Assembly (NCBI GenBank): GCA_003529305.1
Contig: DPWC01000033.1
Coordinates: forward strand, 1-6,365
DNA length: 6,365 nucleotides
Direction of reading: 5' to 3'
Source of the DNA: Actinomycetota bacterium
Lineage (GTDB): Bacteria > Actinomycetota > Actinomycetes > UBA12327
A program made the translations under genes and the position numbers. A model generated the notes under the pieces. It worked only from the letters and a program-made list of their open reading frames with translations, ran no database searches and was not told the DNA's origin. Shown piece by piece: positions 1-6,045 of the stretch; positions within the stretch are counted from its first letter, which is position 1, and each line of letters begins with the position of its first letter.

Positions 1-859
1 TGTTGATCGGCCAGCGCTGCAATATGTGGTGGAAGAGGCCAGCGCCGCGGGGCTCACTCAAGTGGTGCTCATCACCAGTGACGCCAAGCCAGCCTTGCTG
101 GAGCACTTCACTGCCAACCGGGACCTAGAGGCCGCGCTGAAGGCATCTGGCAATGCGTCGGCGCTGGAGCAGGTGCGGGCCGTGGGGTCGCTGGCGCATG
201 TCACGACCGCTCATCAAAGTGCGCCGCGTGGCCTTGGCGATGCTGTGTTGTGTGCAGCGGATGCCATCGGTGATGAGCCATTCGCCGTGCTGCTCGGCGA
301 TGACCTGATCGATGCTCGCGATGATTTATTGACGCGGATGGTGCAGGTGCGCCAGCAGCGAGGTGGCAGCGTCATCGCCCTGATGCGGGTGCCCCGGGAC
401 GAAGTCAGCAAGTACGGCTGCGCGTCGGTGGAGCCGATCCCTGATGATGACAGTGCGGTGATCGTGCGTGGCTTGGTGGAAAAGCCCGCTATTGATGACG
501 CCCCGAGTGACCTTGTCGTTGTCGGGCGCTATGTCCTTGACCCGGAAGTCTTCGAAGTCTTGCGCACGACCCCACCGGGCCGTGGCGGAGAAGTGCAACT
601 CACTGACGCACTCGAAGTGCTGGCTAGCCGTGGTTTCGATGGTGCTGGTGGCGGGGTCACGGGCGTGATCTTCACCGGGCGGCGCTTCGATACCGGCGAC
701 AAACTCGAATACCTCAAAGCCGTGGTGCAACTTGCGGTGGAGCGCGAAGACCTAGGACCGGCCTTTCGGTCTTGGCTGCAGACCTTCGTTGCTGGCGAGA
801 CTGCTGAACCTTTTGCTCACGATCGGGGCTTGTCGGCCGATCGATTGGTCGACGAGTGA
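1..859 (+). CDS. galU: UTP-glucose-1-phosphate uridylyltransferase (GalU), 5' end outside the window
   Basis: The enzyme makes UDP-glucose and pyrophosphate from UTP and glucose 1-phosphate in the cytoplasm, supplying glycan and cell-envelope synthesis. The reading frame is open from base 2 (VDRPALQYVVEEA), a typical GalU segment, so the GTG at 26 is internal. About 30 N-terminal residues, including the nucleotide-binding GxGTR loop, lie upstream. Visible landmarks are GLGDAVLCA (near bases 230-256), FAVLLGDDLID (near 281-313), KYGCASVEP, LVEKP (near 473-487) with its sugar-phosphate-contacting Lys, GRGGEVQLTDAL, and FDTGDKLEYLKA (near 686-721), whose Asp belongs to the metal site. Two points differ from textbook sequences: GLGHA reads GLGDA, and the usual GRxKxxxEDHF segment reads ITSDAKPALLEHF. 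The frame is intact and the length is normal, so it is probably active. The stop overlaps the start of the next gene by four bases. Family assignment is secure. Confidence 0.95.
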   Translation, partial: VDRPALQYVVEEASAAGLTQVVLITSDAKPALLEHFTANRDLEAALKASGNASALEQVRAVGSLAHVTTAHQSAPRGLGDAVLCAADAIGDEPFAVLLGDDLIDARDDLLTRMVQVRQQRGGSVIALMRVPRDEVSKYGCASVEPIPDDDSAVIVRGLVEKPAIDDAPSDLVVVGRYVLDPEVFEVLRTTPPGRGGEVQLTDALEVLASRGFDGAGGGVTGVIFTGRRFDTGDKLEYLKAVVQLAVEREDLGPAFRSWLQTFVAGETAEPFAHDRGLSADRLVDE

Positions 860-1782
860 GCGCAGTATTCGAAGGGTTCGTGGCATCGGTGTTGCAGGCG
901 TTGGCACCCATGGAGCCCATCGAGGTGCCGTTGGCCGAGGCTGCCGGATGTGCCAGTGCCGAAATCATCGGTACTGGACCGCAGGCGGTTCCCGCCCGCA
1001 CCACTTTGCGGGGGCCGCACCTGGCGATGGCGGCCCGAGCCGGGATGGCGCGCATCGCGGTCAGTCCGCGACCGCGAGTGGTGATCGTCCCGGTAGGTGA
1101 CGGGGGACAAGACGATGCTGCACCGGACGGTGACGAAGCAACGCCGAACCCCGCTGGTCTAGAAGACGCGTGCACTTTGCTGGTGGCAACAGCGTTGCGT
1201 GACGACGGCGCGTTGGTCTTCACGGCGCCGCATCGCGACACCGGTGATGGCATCGCACTGCGCGGCACGGTGGAAGACCAACTCGTGCGCGCCGATCTGG
1301 TGGTGCTACTAACGGCGTCGCAGGCGATGGCGGAAGCGTGCGGAGTGCTGCAGGCCCTCGGGTCGGTCACCGTGAGCGATTCGGGAGCCGAACCGCTCGG
1401 GGTAGTTGCCCATGGCAGCGTGGGCCCAGATGCCACACCCGTCATGGCGATCGCTGCGGATGCCGATGGCACCTTTGTGGCCACAGAGGTGCTGCTTCGA
1501 CCTGTGGTGCGCCGGCTGTTGGATCGCGAAGCGCTGCACTCACCGTTGGTGCGCGCGCGGCTTCGCGGCTGGATCCCGGGCAGCGGTCCGGCTCGTCGAT
1601 TCATCCCTGCCGTGCTCGGTGTTGAGGATGGCGTCTATGCCGTGTCACCAGTTCCACATGCCGACCACGACTTTGCTTCTGTTGCCCGAGCCAACGCACT
1701 GATCTCGAGTCCACCGGGCGCAGTGTCGAATGACGATGGCAGCACTGTGGATGTCGTGATGGTGGAACGAGCACCCGCATGA
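856..1782 (+). CDS. glp: Gephyrin/MoeA-like protein Glp, short form lacking domain II and molybdotransferase motifs
   Basis: This 308-residue protein belongs to the MoeA/gephyrin-E family, whose members are usually about 400 residues. The GTG start shares GTGA with the galU stop. Residues 4-25 match the MoeA N-terminus, which supports this start over the ATG at 910. Residues 24-38 are domain I. The chain then jumps via residues 50-75 (LRGPHLAMAARAGMARIAV, RPRVVIVPVGD) straight into domain III, so the roughly 100-residue domain II with its DNSAMDGYA motif is absent. In domain III the GD at 81-82 remains. The usual DSN is D104-A-C, the TSGGVSxGxYD stretch reads LLTASQAMAEAC (151-162), and PGNP reads AADADG (200-205). 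Domain IV (about 225-306) is recognisable, with SPLVRARLRGWI, RRFIPAVL, FASVARANALI and a final VDVVMVE strand. Known family biology: MoeA inserts molybdate into molybdopterin, and corynebacterial Glp binds FtsZ and the membrane receptor GlpR. The inference here is a division scaffold without catalysis. Confidence 0.85.
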   Translation: MSAVFEGFVASVLQALAPMEPIEVPLAEAAGCASAEIIGTGPQAVPARTTLRGPHLAMAARAGMARIAVSPRPRVVIVPVGDGGQDDAAPDGDEATPNPAGLEDACTLLVATALRDDGALVFTAPHRDTGDGIALRGTVEDQLVRADLVVLLTASQAMAEACGVLQALGSVTVSDSGAEPLGVVAHGSVGPDATPVMAIAADADGTFVATEVLLRPVVRRLLDREALHSPLVRARLRGWIPGSGPARRFIPAVLGVEDGVYAVSPVPHADHDFASVARANALISSPPGAVSNDDGSTVDVVMVERAPA

Positions 1783-2405
1783 TCCGGCGGTGGCCCGTGA
1801 CGCTCACTGAAGGATCAGTGGGCCTTCGGCCCCTGCGCCACAGTGATGTTGAGGTGTGGCGTGAGGTGCGCCGTCGCAACGAAGCATGGCTGCGACCCTG
1901 GGATGCCACGGCGCCGAGCACCGACACCCGGCCGTTGCCGAGTTTCTCGCAGATGGTGCGCTTACTGCGCGCTGAAGCCCGAGCGGGTCGCTGTCTGCCG
2001 TTTGCCATGACCTACAACGGCGCCTTCGTGGGGCAATTGACCGTGGGGGGAATTCAGCGCGGCTCCGCCCAGTGCGCCACGATTGGTTATTGGATTGATC
2101 AGCGTTACGCCGGTCGAGGCATCACACCGCTGGCGGTGGCCATGGCAGTGGATCACTGTGTGTTGACCCGTGGCTTGCACCGGGTGGAGATCGCCATTCG
2201 CCCAGAGAATCGGCCGAGTTTGCGCGTCGTTGAGAAGCTTGGCCTGCCCTTTGAAGGTCTGCGCCGATCCTTCTTGCACATTGACGGGGATTGGCGCGAT
2301 CACCACATTTTTGTCGCGTTGGCCGATGAGATCGGACCACGCGGATTGGTGGCGCGATGGCTGGAGTCACAGCAGTCACGGGAGTCGCGACACACCCACC
2401 AGTGA
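1779..2405 (+). CDS. rimJ: GNAT-family N-acetyltransferase, RimJ/RimL type
   Basis: A 208-residue cytoplasmic protein of the GNAT fold, which moves an acetyl group from acetyl-CoA to an amino group. In RimJ/RimL that group is a ribosomal-protein N-terminus. Visible parts are an early GLRPLRHSDVEVW segment (15-27), the central strand FVGQLTVGGI (83-92), the acetyl-CoA pyrophosphate loop RYAGRGI (109-115) after the IGYWID strand, helix residues 116-130, and the C-terminal block RVEIAIRPENRPSLRVVEKLG (135-155) with F-EGLRRSFLHIDGDWRDHHIF. The ATG shares ATGA with the glp stop, so translation is probably coupled. A weak GGTGGA lies 12 bases upstream. M. tuberculosis has a gene named rimJ at this position after galU and moeA1. 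The symbol rests on family and gene order. The true substrate cannot be read from sequence and could be another protein, including a division protein. Confidence 0.88.
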   Translation: MIRRWPVTLTEGSVGLRPLRHSDVEVWREVRRRNEAWLRPWDATAPSTDTRPLPSFSQMVRLLRAEARAGRCLPFAMTYNGAFVGQLTVGGIQRGSAQCATIGYWIDQRYAGRGITPLAVAMAVDHCVLTRGLHRVEIAIRPENRPSLRVVEKLGLPFEGLRRSFLHIDGDWRDHHIFVALADEIGPRGLVARWLESQQSRESRHTHQ

Positions 2406-2430
2406 CACAGGTTTGACGCGCCTGCGGCAA

Positions 2431-2443
2431 TAGGTTTTAGGCG
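2431..2443 (+). promoter_or_regulatory. Possible leaderless promoter (-10 TAGGTT) of the sepX/glpR gene
   Basis: TAGGTT at 2431-2436 fits the actinobacterial TAnnnT -10 pattern and ends six bases before the GTG start at 2443. That is the spacing expected if transcription begins at the start codon. No convincing Shine-Dalgarno sequence lies upstream: only AGG at 2432-2434, eight bases away, and AGG at 2439-2441, too close. No good -35 sits at 17 bases; TTGACG at 2413-2418 is only 12 bases away. The gene may instead be read through from rimJ, with TAGG serving as a weak ribosome site. Confidence 0.4.
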
Positions 2444-3450
2444 TGGGAAGTGGCCTGGTCTACGCCGTCATTGTGGCGCTGTGGGCAGGGGTCCTGGTTC
2501 CGATGTGGTTGCGGCGTCATGATGCCGAAAATGAGAGTCGAAGTGTCGACCGCTTTACTAGCGCCATGCAGGTGCTGGGGCGTCGTTCGCGCACAACGAA
2601 TCAGCGCACCCGGCTGCGGGCAGAACCTGGAGCCGAAATTCCCGCGGCGAGTTTTCGCAAACCCACGGAGCGGCCAGTAGATGCAGCGTCACGCGTCGAA
2701 GTTCCCGTGCCCGCTCGTCGCCGTCCCGTGCGCCTTGCCGTAGAAGACTCAGCGAGTGCAGCTGTGCTTGAGCGTGATCGACGAGCCACTGAGCGGGCGA
2801 TGCGTCGGCGCAATGCTCTCTTGGCGCTCTCCGGCGTGCTGGTGTTGTCGGCCGTCTTGATGGCCTTGGGACTTGTTGGCGCATGGTTACCCATCGTGGT
2901 GTTGATCGCTGCGGGTGGGTATGTCGGTGCGATGGTGCGATCGGGTGCGCAGGAGCAGGCACGACGCGAAGCTGAGCGTCGAGTGCGCGCTCGCGAACGC
3001 CAGAGCGCTTCGCGCACTGATCGCGTGGCCAGCCCAGCCAGGCGACCATCAACGATTCCTGCGCCGAATCGACCCGCAGCAACCACGGCCGAATCGACCG
3101 ATTCCGGGGCTGCCGTGGTCGCGGAAGCCGAGGATCAGGCCATGGGTTGGCGTCGGGGCACTCCTGTGCCGCTGCCGTCCTACGCCACCGCTCCTGCCGC
3201 AACGCTGAGTCAGCGCGAGATTGATCGCGGCTCACCTGAGGGCTGGGGCGCTCGCGAGATGCTCGAGAGAGCCGCTGCGGTGCGTGCGGGTTCAGACCCG
3301 GTGGGCATTGACGCGCCACCTCAGGTCAACGAGGTGTGGGCGCAAGCAGTTGCTGATCAACAAGACGGTCGTGATGTGAGCGCGACGAGTGATCGCGATG
3401 CCATCTTTGATCGCACCGACTTTGACGACGAGATCGAGGGCACGGCGTAA
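2443..3450 (+). CDS. sepX: Divisome membrane protein SepX/GlpR
   Basis: A 335-residue membrane protein recognised from its N-terminus, SGLVYAVIVALWAGVLVPMW (3-22), followed by LRRHD, from three hydrophobic segments, and from a late GTPVPLPSYATAPAAT (239-254). This layout belongs to SepX of Streptomyces, which is needed for septation, and GlpR of Corynebacterium, the membrane receptor for Glp. Helix 1 is about 4-22. Helices 2 and 3 form a hairpin at about 124-145 and 147-165. Arg-rich stretches follow helix 1 (47-121) and helix 3 (174-201), so by the positive-inside rule both the middle loop and the long tail face the cytoplasm. The tail looks disordered and ends in an acidic, Phe-containing stretch, AIFDRTDFDDEIE (320-332). 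The GTG start lies 37 bases after the rimJ-like stop and places helix 1 at the very N-terminus. Its position two genes after glp supports a working Glp-GlpR pair. Which orthologue it behaves like cannot be told. Confidence 0.88.
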   Translation: MGSGLVYAVIVALWAGVLVPMWLRRHDAENESRSVDRFTSAMQVLGRRSRTTNQRTRLRAEPGAEIPAASFRKPTERPVDAASRVEVPVPARRRPVRLAVEDSASAAVLERDRRATERAMRRRNALLALSGVLVLSAVLMALGLVGAWLPIVVLIAAGGYVGAMVRSGAQEQARREAERRVRARERQSASRTDRVASPARRPSTIPAPNRPAATTAESTDSGAAVVAEAEDQAMGWRRGTPVPLPSYATAPAATLSQREIDRGSPEGWGAREMLERAAAVRAGSDPVGIDAPPQVNEVWAQAVADQQDGRDVSATSDRDAIFDRTDFDDEIEGTA

Positions 3451-3455
3451 ATCCT

Positions 3456-3477
3456 CCGCATCTGCGGTTGCTAGGCT
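3456..3477 (+). promoter_or_regulatory. Small hairpin after sepX, then a -10-like TAGGCT upstream of the tRNA
   Basis: CCGC (3456-3459), loop ATCT and GCGG (3464-3467), followed by TT, could be a weak terminator for the preceding gene. TAGGCT at 3472-3477 matches the TAnnnT -10 element and would start transcription around 3484, about 25 bases before the tRNA. No clear -35 was found at the expected distance. The assignment rests on position and a single hexamer. Confidence 0.35.
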
Positions 3478-3508
3478 CCGGCTTCATCCACGGGCCACGG
3501 TTGCCCAA

Positions 3509-3582
3509 GGGGCTGTGGCGCAGTTCGGTAGCGCACCTCGTTCGCAACGAGGGGGTCAGGGGTTCAAATCCCCTCAGCTCCA
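3509..3582 (+). tRNA. tRNA-Ala, anticodon CGC
   Basis: A complete cloverleaf of 74 nt including discriminator A3582. The acceptor arm GGGGCTG (3509-3515) pairs with CAGCTCC (3575-3581). It includes a G-U pair at the third position (G3511-T3579), the alanine identity element. The D stem is GCGC/GCGC (3518-3521 with 3531-3534) around AGTTCGGTA. The anticodon stem is CCTCG/CGAGG with loop TTCGCAA, giving anticodon CGC at 3543-3545, which reads GCG. The variable loop has five bases. The T stem is AGGGG/CCCCT with loop TTCAAAT. The 3' CCA is not encoded, since CTA follows the discriminator, so it must be added enzymatically. Confidence 0.97.
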
Positions 3583-3585
3583 CTA

Positions 3586-3616
3586 GTGATGTGGCTGACG
3601 GCATCACAAGGCTTTT
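3586..3616 (+). terminator. Probable intrinsic terminator of the tRNA gene
   Basis: GTGATG (3586-3591) pairs with CATCAC (3602-3607), extendable by a T-G wobble, around a loop of about 8-10 bases. It is followed by AAGGC and a run of four T (3613-3616). The placement four bases after the tRNA fits termination or 3' processing. The T run is short and offset, so the call is moderate. Confidence 0.45.
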
Positions 3617-3634
3617 CCGATTGCCGAATTTGGC

Positions 3635-3664
3635 TTGACCCCACCCCGTTCCCCAGCCTGCAAT
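3635..3664 (+). promoter_or_regulatory. Putative promoter of the secreted esterase gene
   Basis: TTGACC (3635-3640) matches five of six bases of a -35 box. It is followed after 18 bases by TGCAAT (3659-3664), four of six matches to TATAAT. Transcription would start near 3671, leaving a leader of about 23 bases before the ATG at 3694. It lies after the tRNA terminator, which suggests independent expression of the esterase gene. Confidence 0.45.
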
Positions 3665-3668
3665 GGTC

Positions 3669-3688
3669 CTCCTTCCTCGAGGGTGGAG
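3669..3688 (+). promoter_or_regulatory. Ribosome binding site inside a short hairpin
   Basis: GGAG at 3685-3688 lies five bases before the ATG at 3694 and decides the start of the esterase gene. The same bases form the 3' arm of a hairpin, CTCCTTCC (3669-3676), loop TCGA, GGGTGGAG (3681-3688), with one T-T mismatch and one T-G wobble. If the transcript includes the whole 5' arm, the ribosome site would be partly masked. Whether this matters depends on the exact transcription start. Confidence 0.45.
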
Positions 3689-3693
3689 TACCA

Positions 3694-5994
3694 ATGAGGG
3701 CGACTTTGCCAAGCCGCGCACTCAGCATCGTGGTGTGCAGTGTGTTGCTATTGGGCTGCCTGCTGACTTTGGGCCCGATGAAGGCTTTTGCCACCGGAAG
3801 CTGCACGGCAAGCAGCACGGTGTTTCTTCAATCACGCACCATCACCGTCGGCGGTGTCTCGCGAACCTTCCTGGTCTCCACCCCCAATCCGGCGCCGGCC
3901 GTAGGCACCCCGGTGCCCGTGATCTTCAACATGCACGGAGCCTCCGGCAATGCGTCTGCCTTTGAAGCATCGACGGGTATGGCGGCAGCGGCCGTGCAGC
4001 GCGGATACACGGTGATCACACCGCAGGCCATAGCTCAAGGAGGCGGAGCGACTGTCGGCTGGGGCAGCCCGGCCAGCGGTGGCGCCCCCGCCGATGTGGC
4101 CTTCTTTGAAGCGATCTTGACCAACATCACCGATGTCACCTGCGTTGACGAATCGCGGATCTTTGCCTCCGGCTTCTCCTCAGGTGCGTCCTTTGCTTCA
4201 TACCTGGGTTGCCGCTGGAACAAGGTGGCGGCCATTGCACCGTGGGCTGGGGTGAACCTCATCAACCCGGCGCGCTGTACGACACGCCCTGTTCCGGTCT
4301 TGGCGACTCACGGTGATGCGGACACCACTGCCAACTACTTCGGTCCCTTTGTGCCCGATCCCAATCTGGCGGAGTCGGCGTCCTATATCGGCACTGTGCC
4401 GCGCGATGTCGACTACTGGGGAACTCAGCGCAATGGCTGTACGGGTTACAGCGACACCACCCCGGTGGCAGGAGTGACTAAGCGCACTTATTTGGGTTGC
4501 ACGGCACCAACTGTGTTGTACACCGTCAGCGGCGGCGGTCATGTGGTCTTCTCCACCCCGATCAGTTCGGTCCAACTCACACTGGACTTCTTCGATAACC
4601 AGACCAAGATCGCCGGTCCTGACTACACCCCGCCACCGAGTCCATCGTTCAATACTCCGACGGCGCTGCCGATCAATCAGCCGGGCATCTCAGTCAGCCC
4701 GGCGGGCCCCTATACGGGTGGACAAAATGTCACCGTCAGCGTGACCGGATTCAGCCCCAATGCGTCGGTGGTCATCGCCCTGTGCAAGCGCGGCAAGACG
4801 GTGACATCGCCAAACTCCTGCACCCTGACCAGCGGCTCGGCGTATTTGGTGAGTAGCAATTCCAGTGGCAGTGCGAGCTCGCCGCTTACCGTGATCAACG
4901 GATCACTGAATAATCCCGACGGCGATACCTGCGGCCCGAGCAACGCCTGCGTGTTCATCGCATTGAACATTTCCCGCCAATGTGAGGTCACAGCAACGGG
5001 AATCACCTATGTCGGTGGACCTGCGCAGGGGCCCGTTTCGTACCCCGGTTGTCCGCGAATCTCGGTGGATCCTGGGGTCGCGGCCAGCGGTGAAACAGTC
5101 ACTGTTAAAGGCAGTGTGTTCCCGGCCAACACGACTATCCGCCTCGAAGGGCACTTCGTCTGGCCAGCCACCGGTTCGCCCTCAGGAGCAGCTGTCACCA
5201 CCACGACTGATAGCAACGGCGCCTTCTCTGTGTCTTATGTCGCGCCAGGGTTTGCCACCGGGATTGCCGCCTTCAATGACACCTCCAATGTGCTGCTGGC
5301 TCAAACGCCTTTCTTAGCGGAGGAGTCACCGGATCGATGTATCTCCTACACGGGGGACTCAACGGGAGGCCCCGGGTGTCTAACAGGACAGAAAGTCAAC
5401 CTGTCGGTGCTCCAGGGAGTGCTCACTCAACGCACCTATGTCACGACGACGCCTGCGGTGGGGTCGACTGATCAATCGGGCATCGCGGCTCCGGTGCGCG
5501 GAACCACCAATGTCAATGCCTCCGCTACGACGATCAATTTGGGCACGATCACCAGCCCGCTTGCGCCTACGCCCATCGTTGGTTCCCTCAACGAGATCAC
5601 TGTTAGCGACAGTCGTGGAGGCACCTTCGGCTGGGCGTTAACTGCTGATCTGACCAACTTCACTGGAGCCACGGGTAAGTCCATCAGTAAGGCGAAACTG
5701 TCCATCACTCCGAGTTGTTCAGCGGCAACTAACTCCACAGCCTGGGACTACAACGCTGTCGGCAAGACGGCGATTTCTGGGTTTGATGCCACCTATAACG
5801 CTCCGGGACAGAGCGCCGGAGGCCAACAGGCGTTCTCCTCCACAGTCAGTTTGTGCACCAAAGACACGACCGTGAACGCCACGACTGGCACCACGGGAGG
5901 AGTCTTCATTGTGACCGCCCCCGTGACATTGACGGTTCCGGCATTCCAGGCGGCTGATGTTTATGTCGCCACGATGACGATCACTTTGGCGTAG
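3694..5994 (+). CDS. Secreted multidomain esterase: LpqC/PHB-depolymerase-like hydrolase with neocarzinostatin-like, Ig-like and WxL-like domains
   Basis: An exported protein of 766 residues. The ATG at 3694 is chosen because GGAG precedes it and it starts a clean signal peptide: Arg-containing n-region, hydrophobic 10-26, likely cleavage after KAFA (30-33). The frame is open back to 3586, but that would bury the signal. Residues about 45-303 are an alpha/beta hydrolase of the CE1/LpqC/PHB-depolymerase type, with NMHG oxyanion region (79-82), nucleophile elbow G-F-S162-S-G, HGDAD with probable acid D210, and GGGH with H283. The likely reaction is ester hydrolysis outside the cell, substrate unknown. 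A Pro-rich linker (309-329) leads to a neocarzinostatin-like domain (331-440), where Cys pairs 364/376 and 413/419 mimic the family's two disulfides. A second Ig-like unit spans about 455-540. The C-terminus (about 630-766) resembles WxL surface domains, with GW647AL and a terminal YVATMTITLA. There is no LPXTG motif or terminal helix, so any attachment would be non-covalent. Confidence 0.85.
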   Translation: MRATLPSRALSIVVCSVLLLGCLLTLGPMKAFATGSCTASSTVFLQSRTITVGGVSRTFLVSTPNPAPAVGTPVPVIFNMHGASGNASAFEASTGMAAAAVQRGYTVITPQAIAQGGGATVGWGSPASGGAPADVAFFEAILTNITDVTCVDESRIFASGFSSGASFASYLGCRWNKVAAIAPWAGVNLINPARCTTRPVPVLATHGDADTTANYFGPFVPDPNLAESASYIGTVPRDVDYWGTQRNGCTGYSDTTPVAGVTKRTYLGCTAPTVLYTVSGGGHVVFSTPISSVQLTLDFFDNQTKIAGPDYTPPPSPSFNTPTALPINQPGISVSPAGPYTGGQNVTVSVTGFSPNASVVIALCKRGKTVTSPNSCTLTSGSAYLVSSNSSGSASSPLTVINGSLNNPDGDTCGPSNACVFIALNISRQCEVTATGITYVGGPAQGPVSYPGCPRISVDPGVAASGETVTVKGSVFPANTTIRLEGHFVWPATGSPSGAAVTTTTDSNGAFSVSYVAPGFATGIAAFNDTSNVLLAQTPFLAEESPDRCISYTGDSTGGPGCLTGQKVNLSVLQGVLTQRTYVTTTPAVGSTDQSGIAAPVRGTTNVNASATTINLGTITSPLAPTPIVGSLNEITVSDSRGGTFGWALTADLTNFTGATGKSISKAKLSITPSCSAATNSTAWDYNAVGKTAISGFDATYNAPGQSAGGQQAFSSTVSLCTKDTTVNATTGTTGGVFIVTAPVTLTVPAFQAADVYVATMTITLA

Positions 5995-6028
5995 CCAGGC
6001 ACCGGTCGATTCGTCTGATCTGCACCAA

Positions 6029-6045
6029 AGGGGCATTGAGCCCCT
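6029..6045 (+). terminator. Putative terminator hairpin after the esterase gene
   Basis: AGGGGC (6029-6034) and GCCCCT (6040-6045) form a perfect six-pair stem with loop ATTGA, 34 bases after the stop codon. Only a mildly T-rich stretch (GTAGTTGCTCCTCTT) follows, without a proper T run, which is common for terminators of GC-rich actinobacteria. It may act as a weak terminator or protect the mRNA end. Confidence 0.5.

Noticed and set aside
970..1010. The missing domain II as an assembly deletion
   Set aside because: Motifs in domain III, far from the junction, are also lost while the frame stays intact. One deletion cannot explain this, though it cannot be fully excluded without relatives.
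714..1604. Long minus-strand open frame (296 codons) opposite glp
   Set aside because: Low-complexity Ala/Ser/Arg/Pro composition typical of antisense frames in GC-rich DNA, and fully opposed to a gene with family motifs.
856..1782. Calling this gene an active molybdopterin molybdotransferase (MoeA)
   Set aside because: Domain II and the substrate-site motifs are missing; family membership does not justify the enzymatic name.
2558..3319. Minus-strand open frame (253 codons) opposite sepX
   Set aside because: Same shadow composition; the + strand carries recognisable membrane segments and SepX motifs.
3586..3693. 36-codon in-frame extension of the esterase gene up to an ATG at 3588 or GTG at 3586
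   Set aside because: It overlaps the tRNA terminator hairpin and the putative promoter, has no ribosome site, and would place the signal peptide inside the protein. The ATG at 3694 with GGAG upstream is better.
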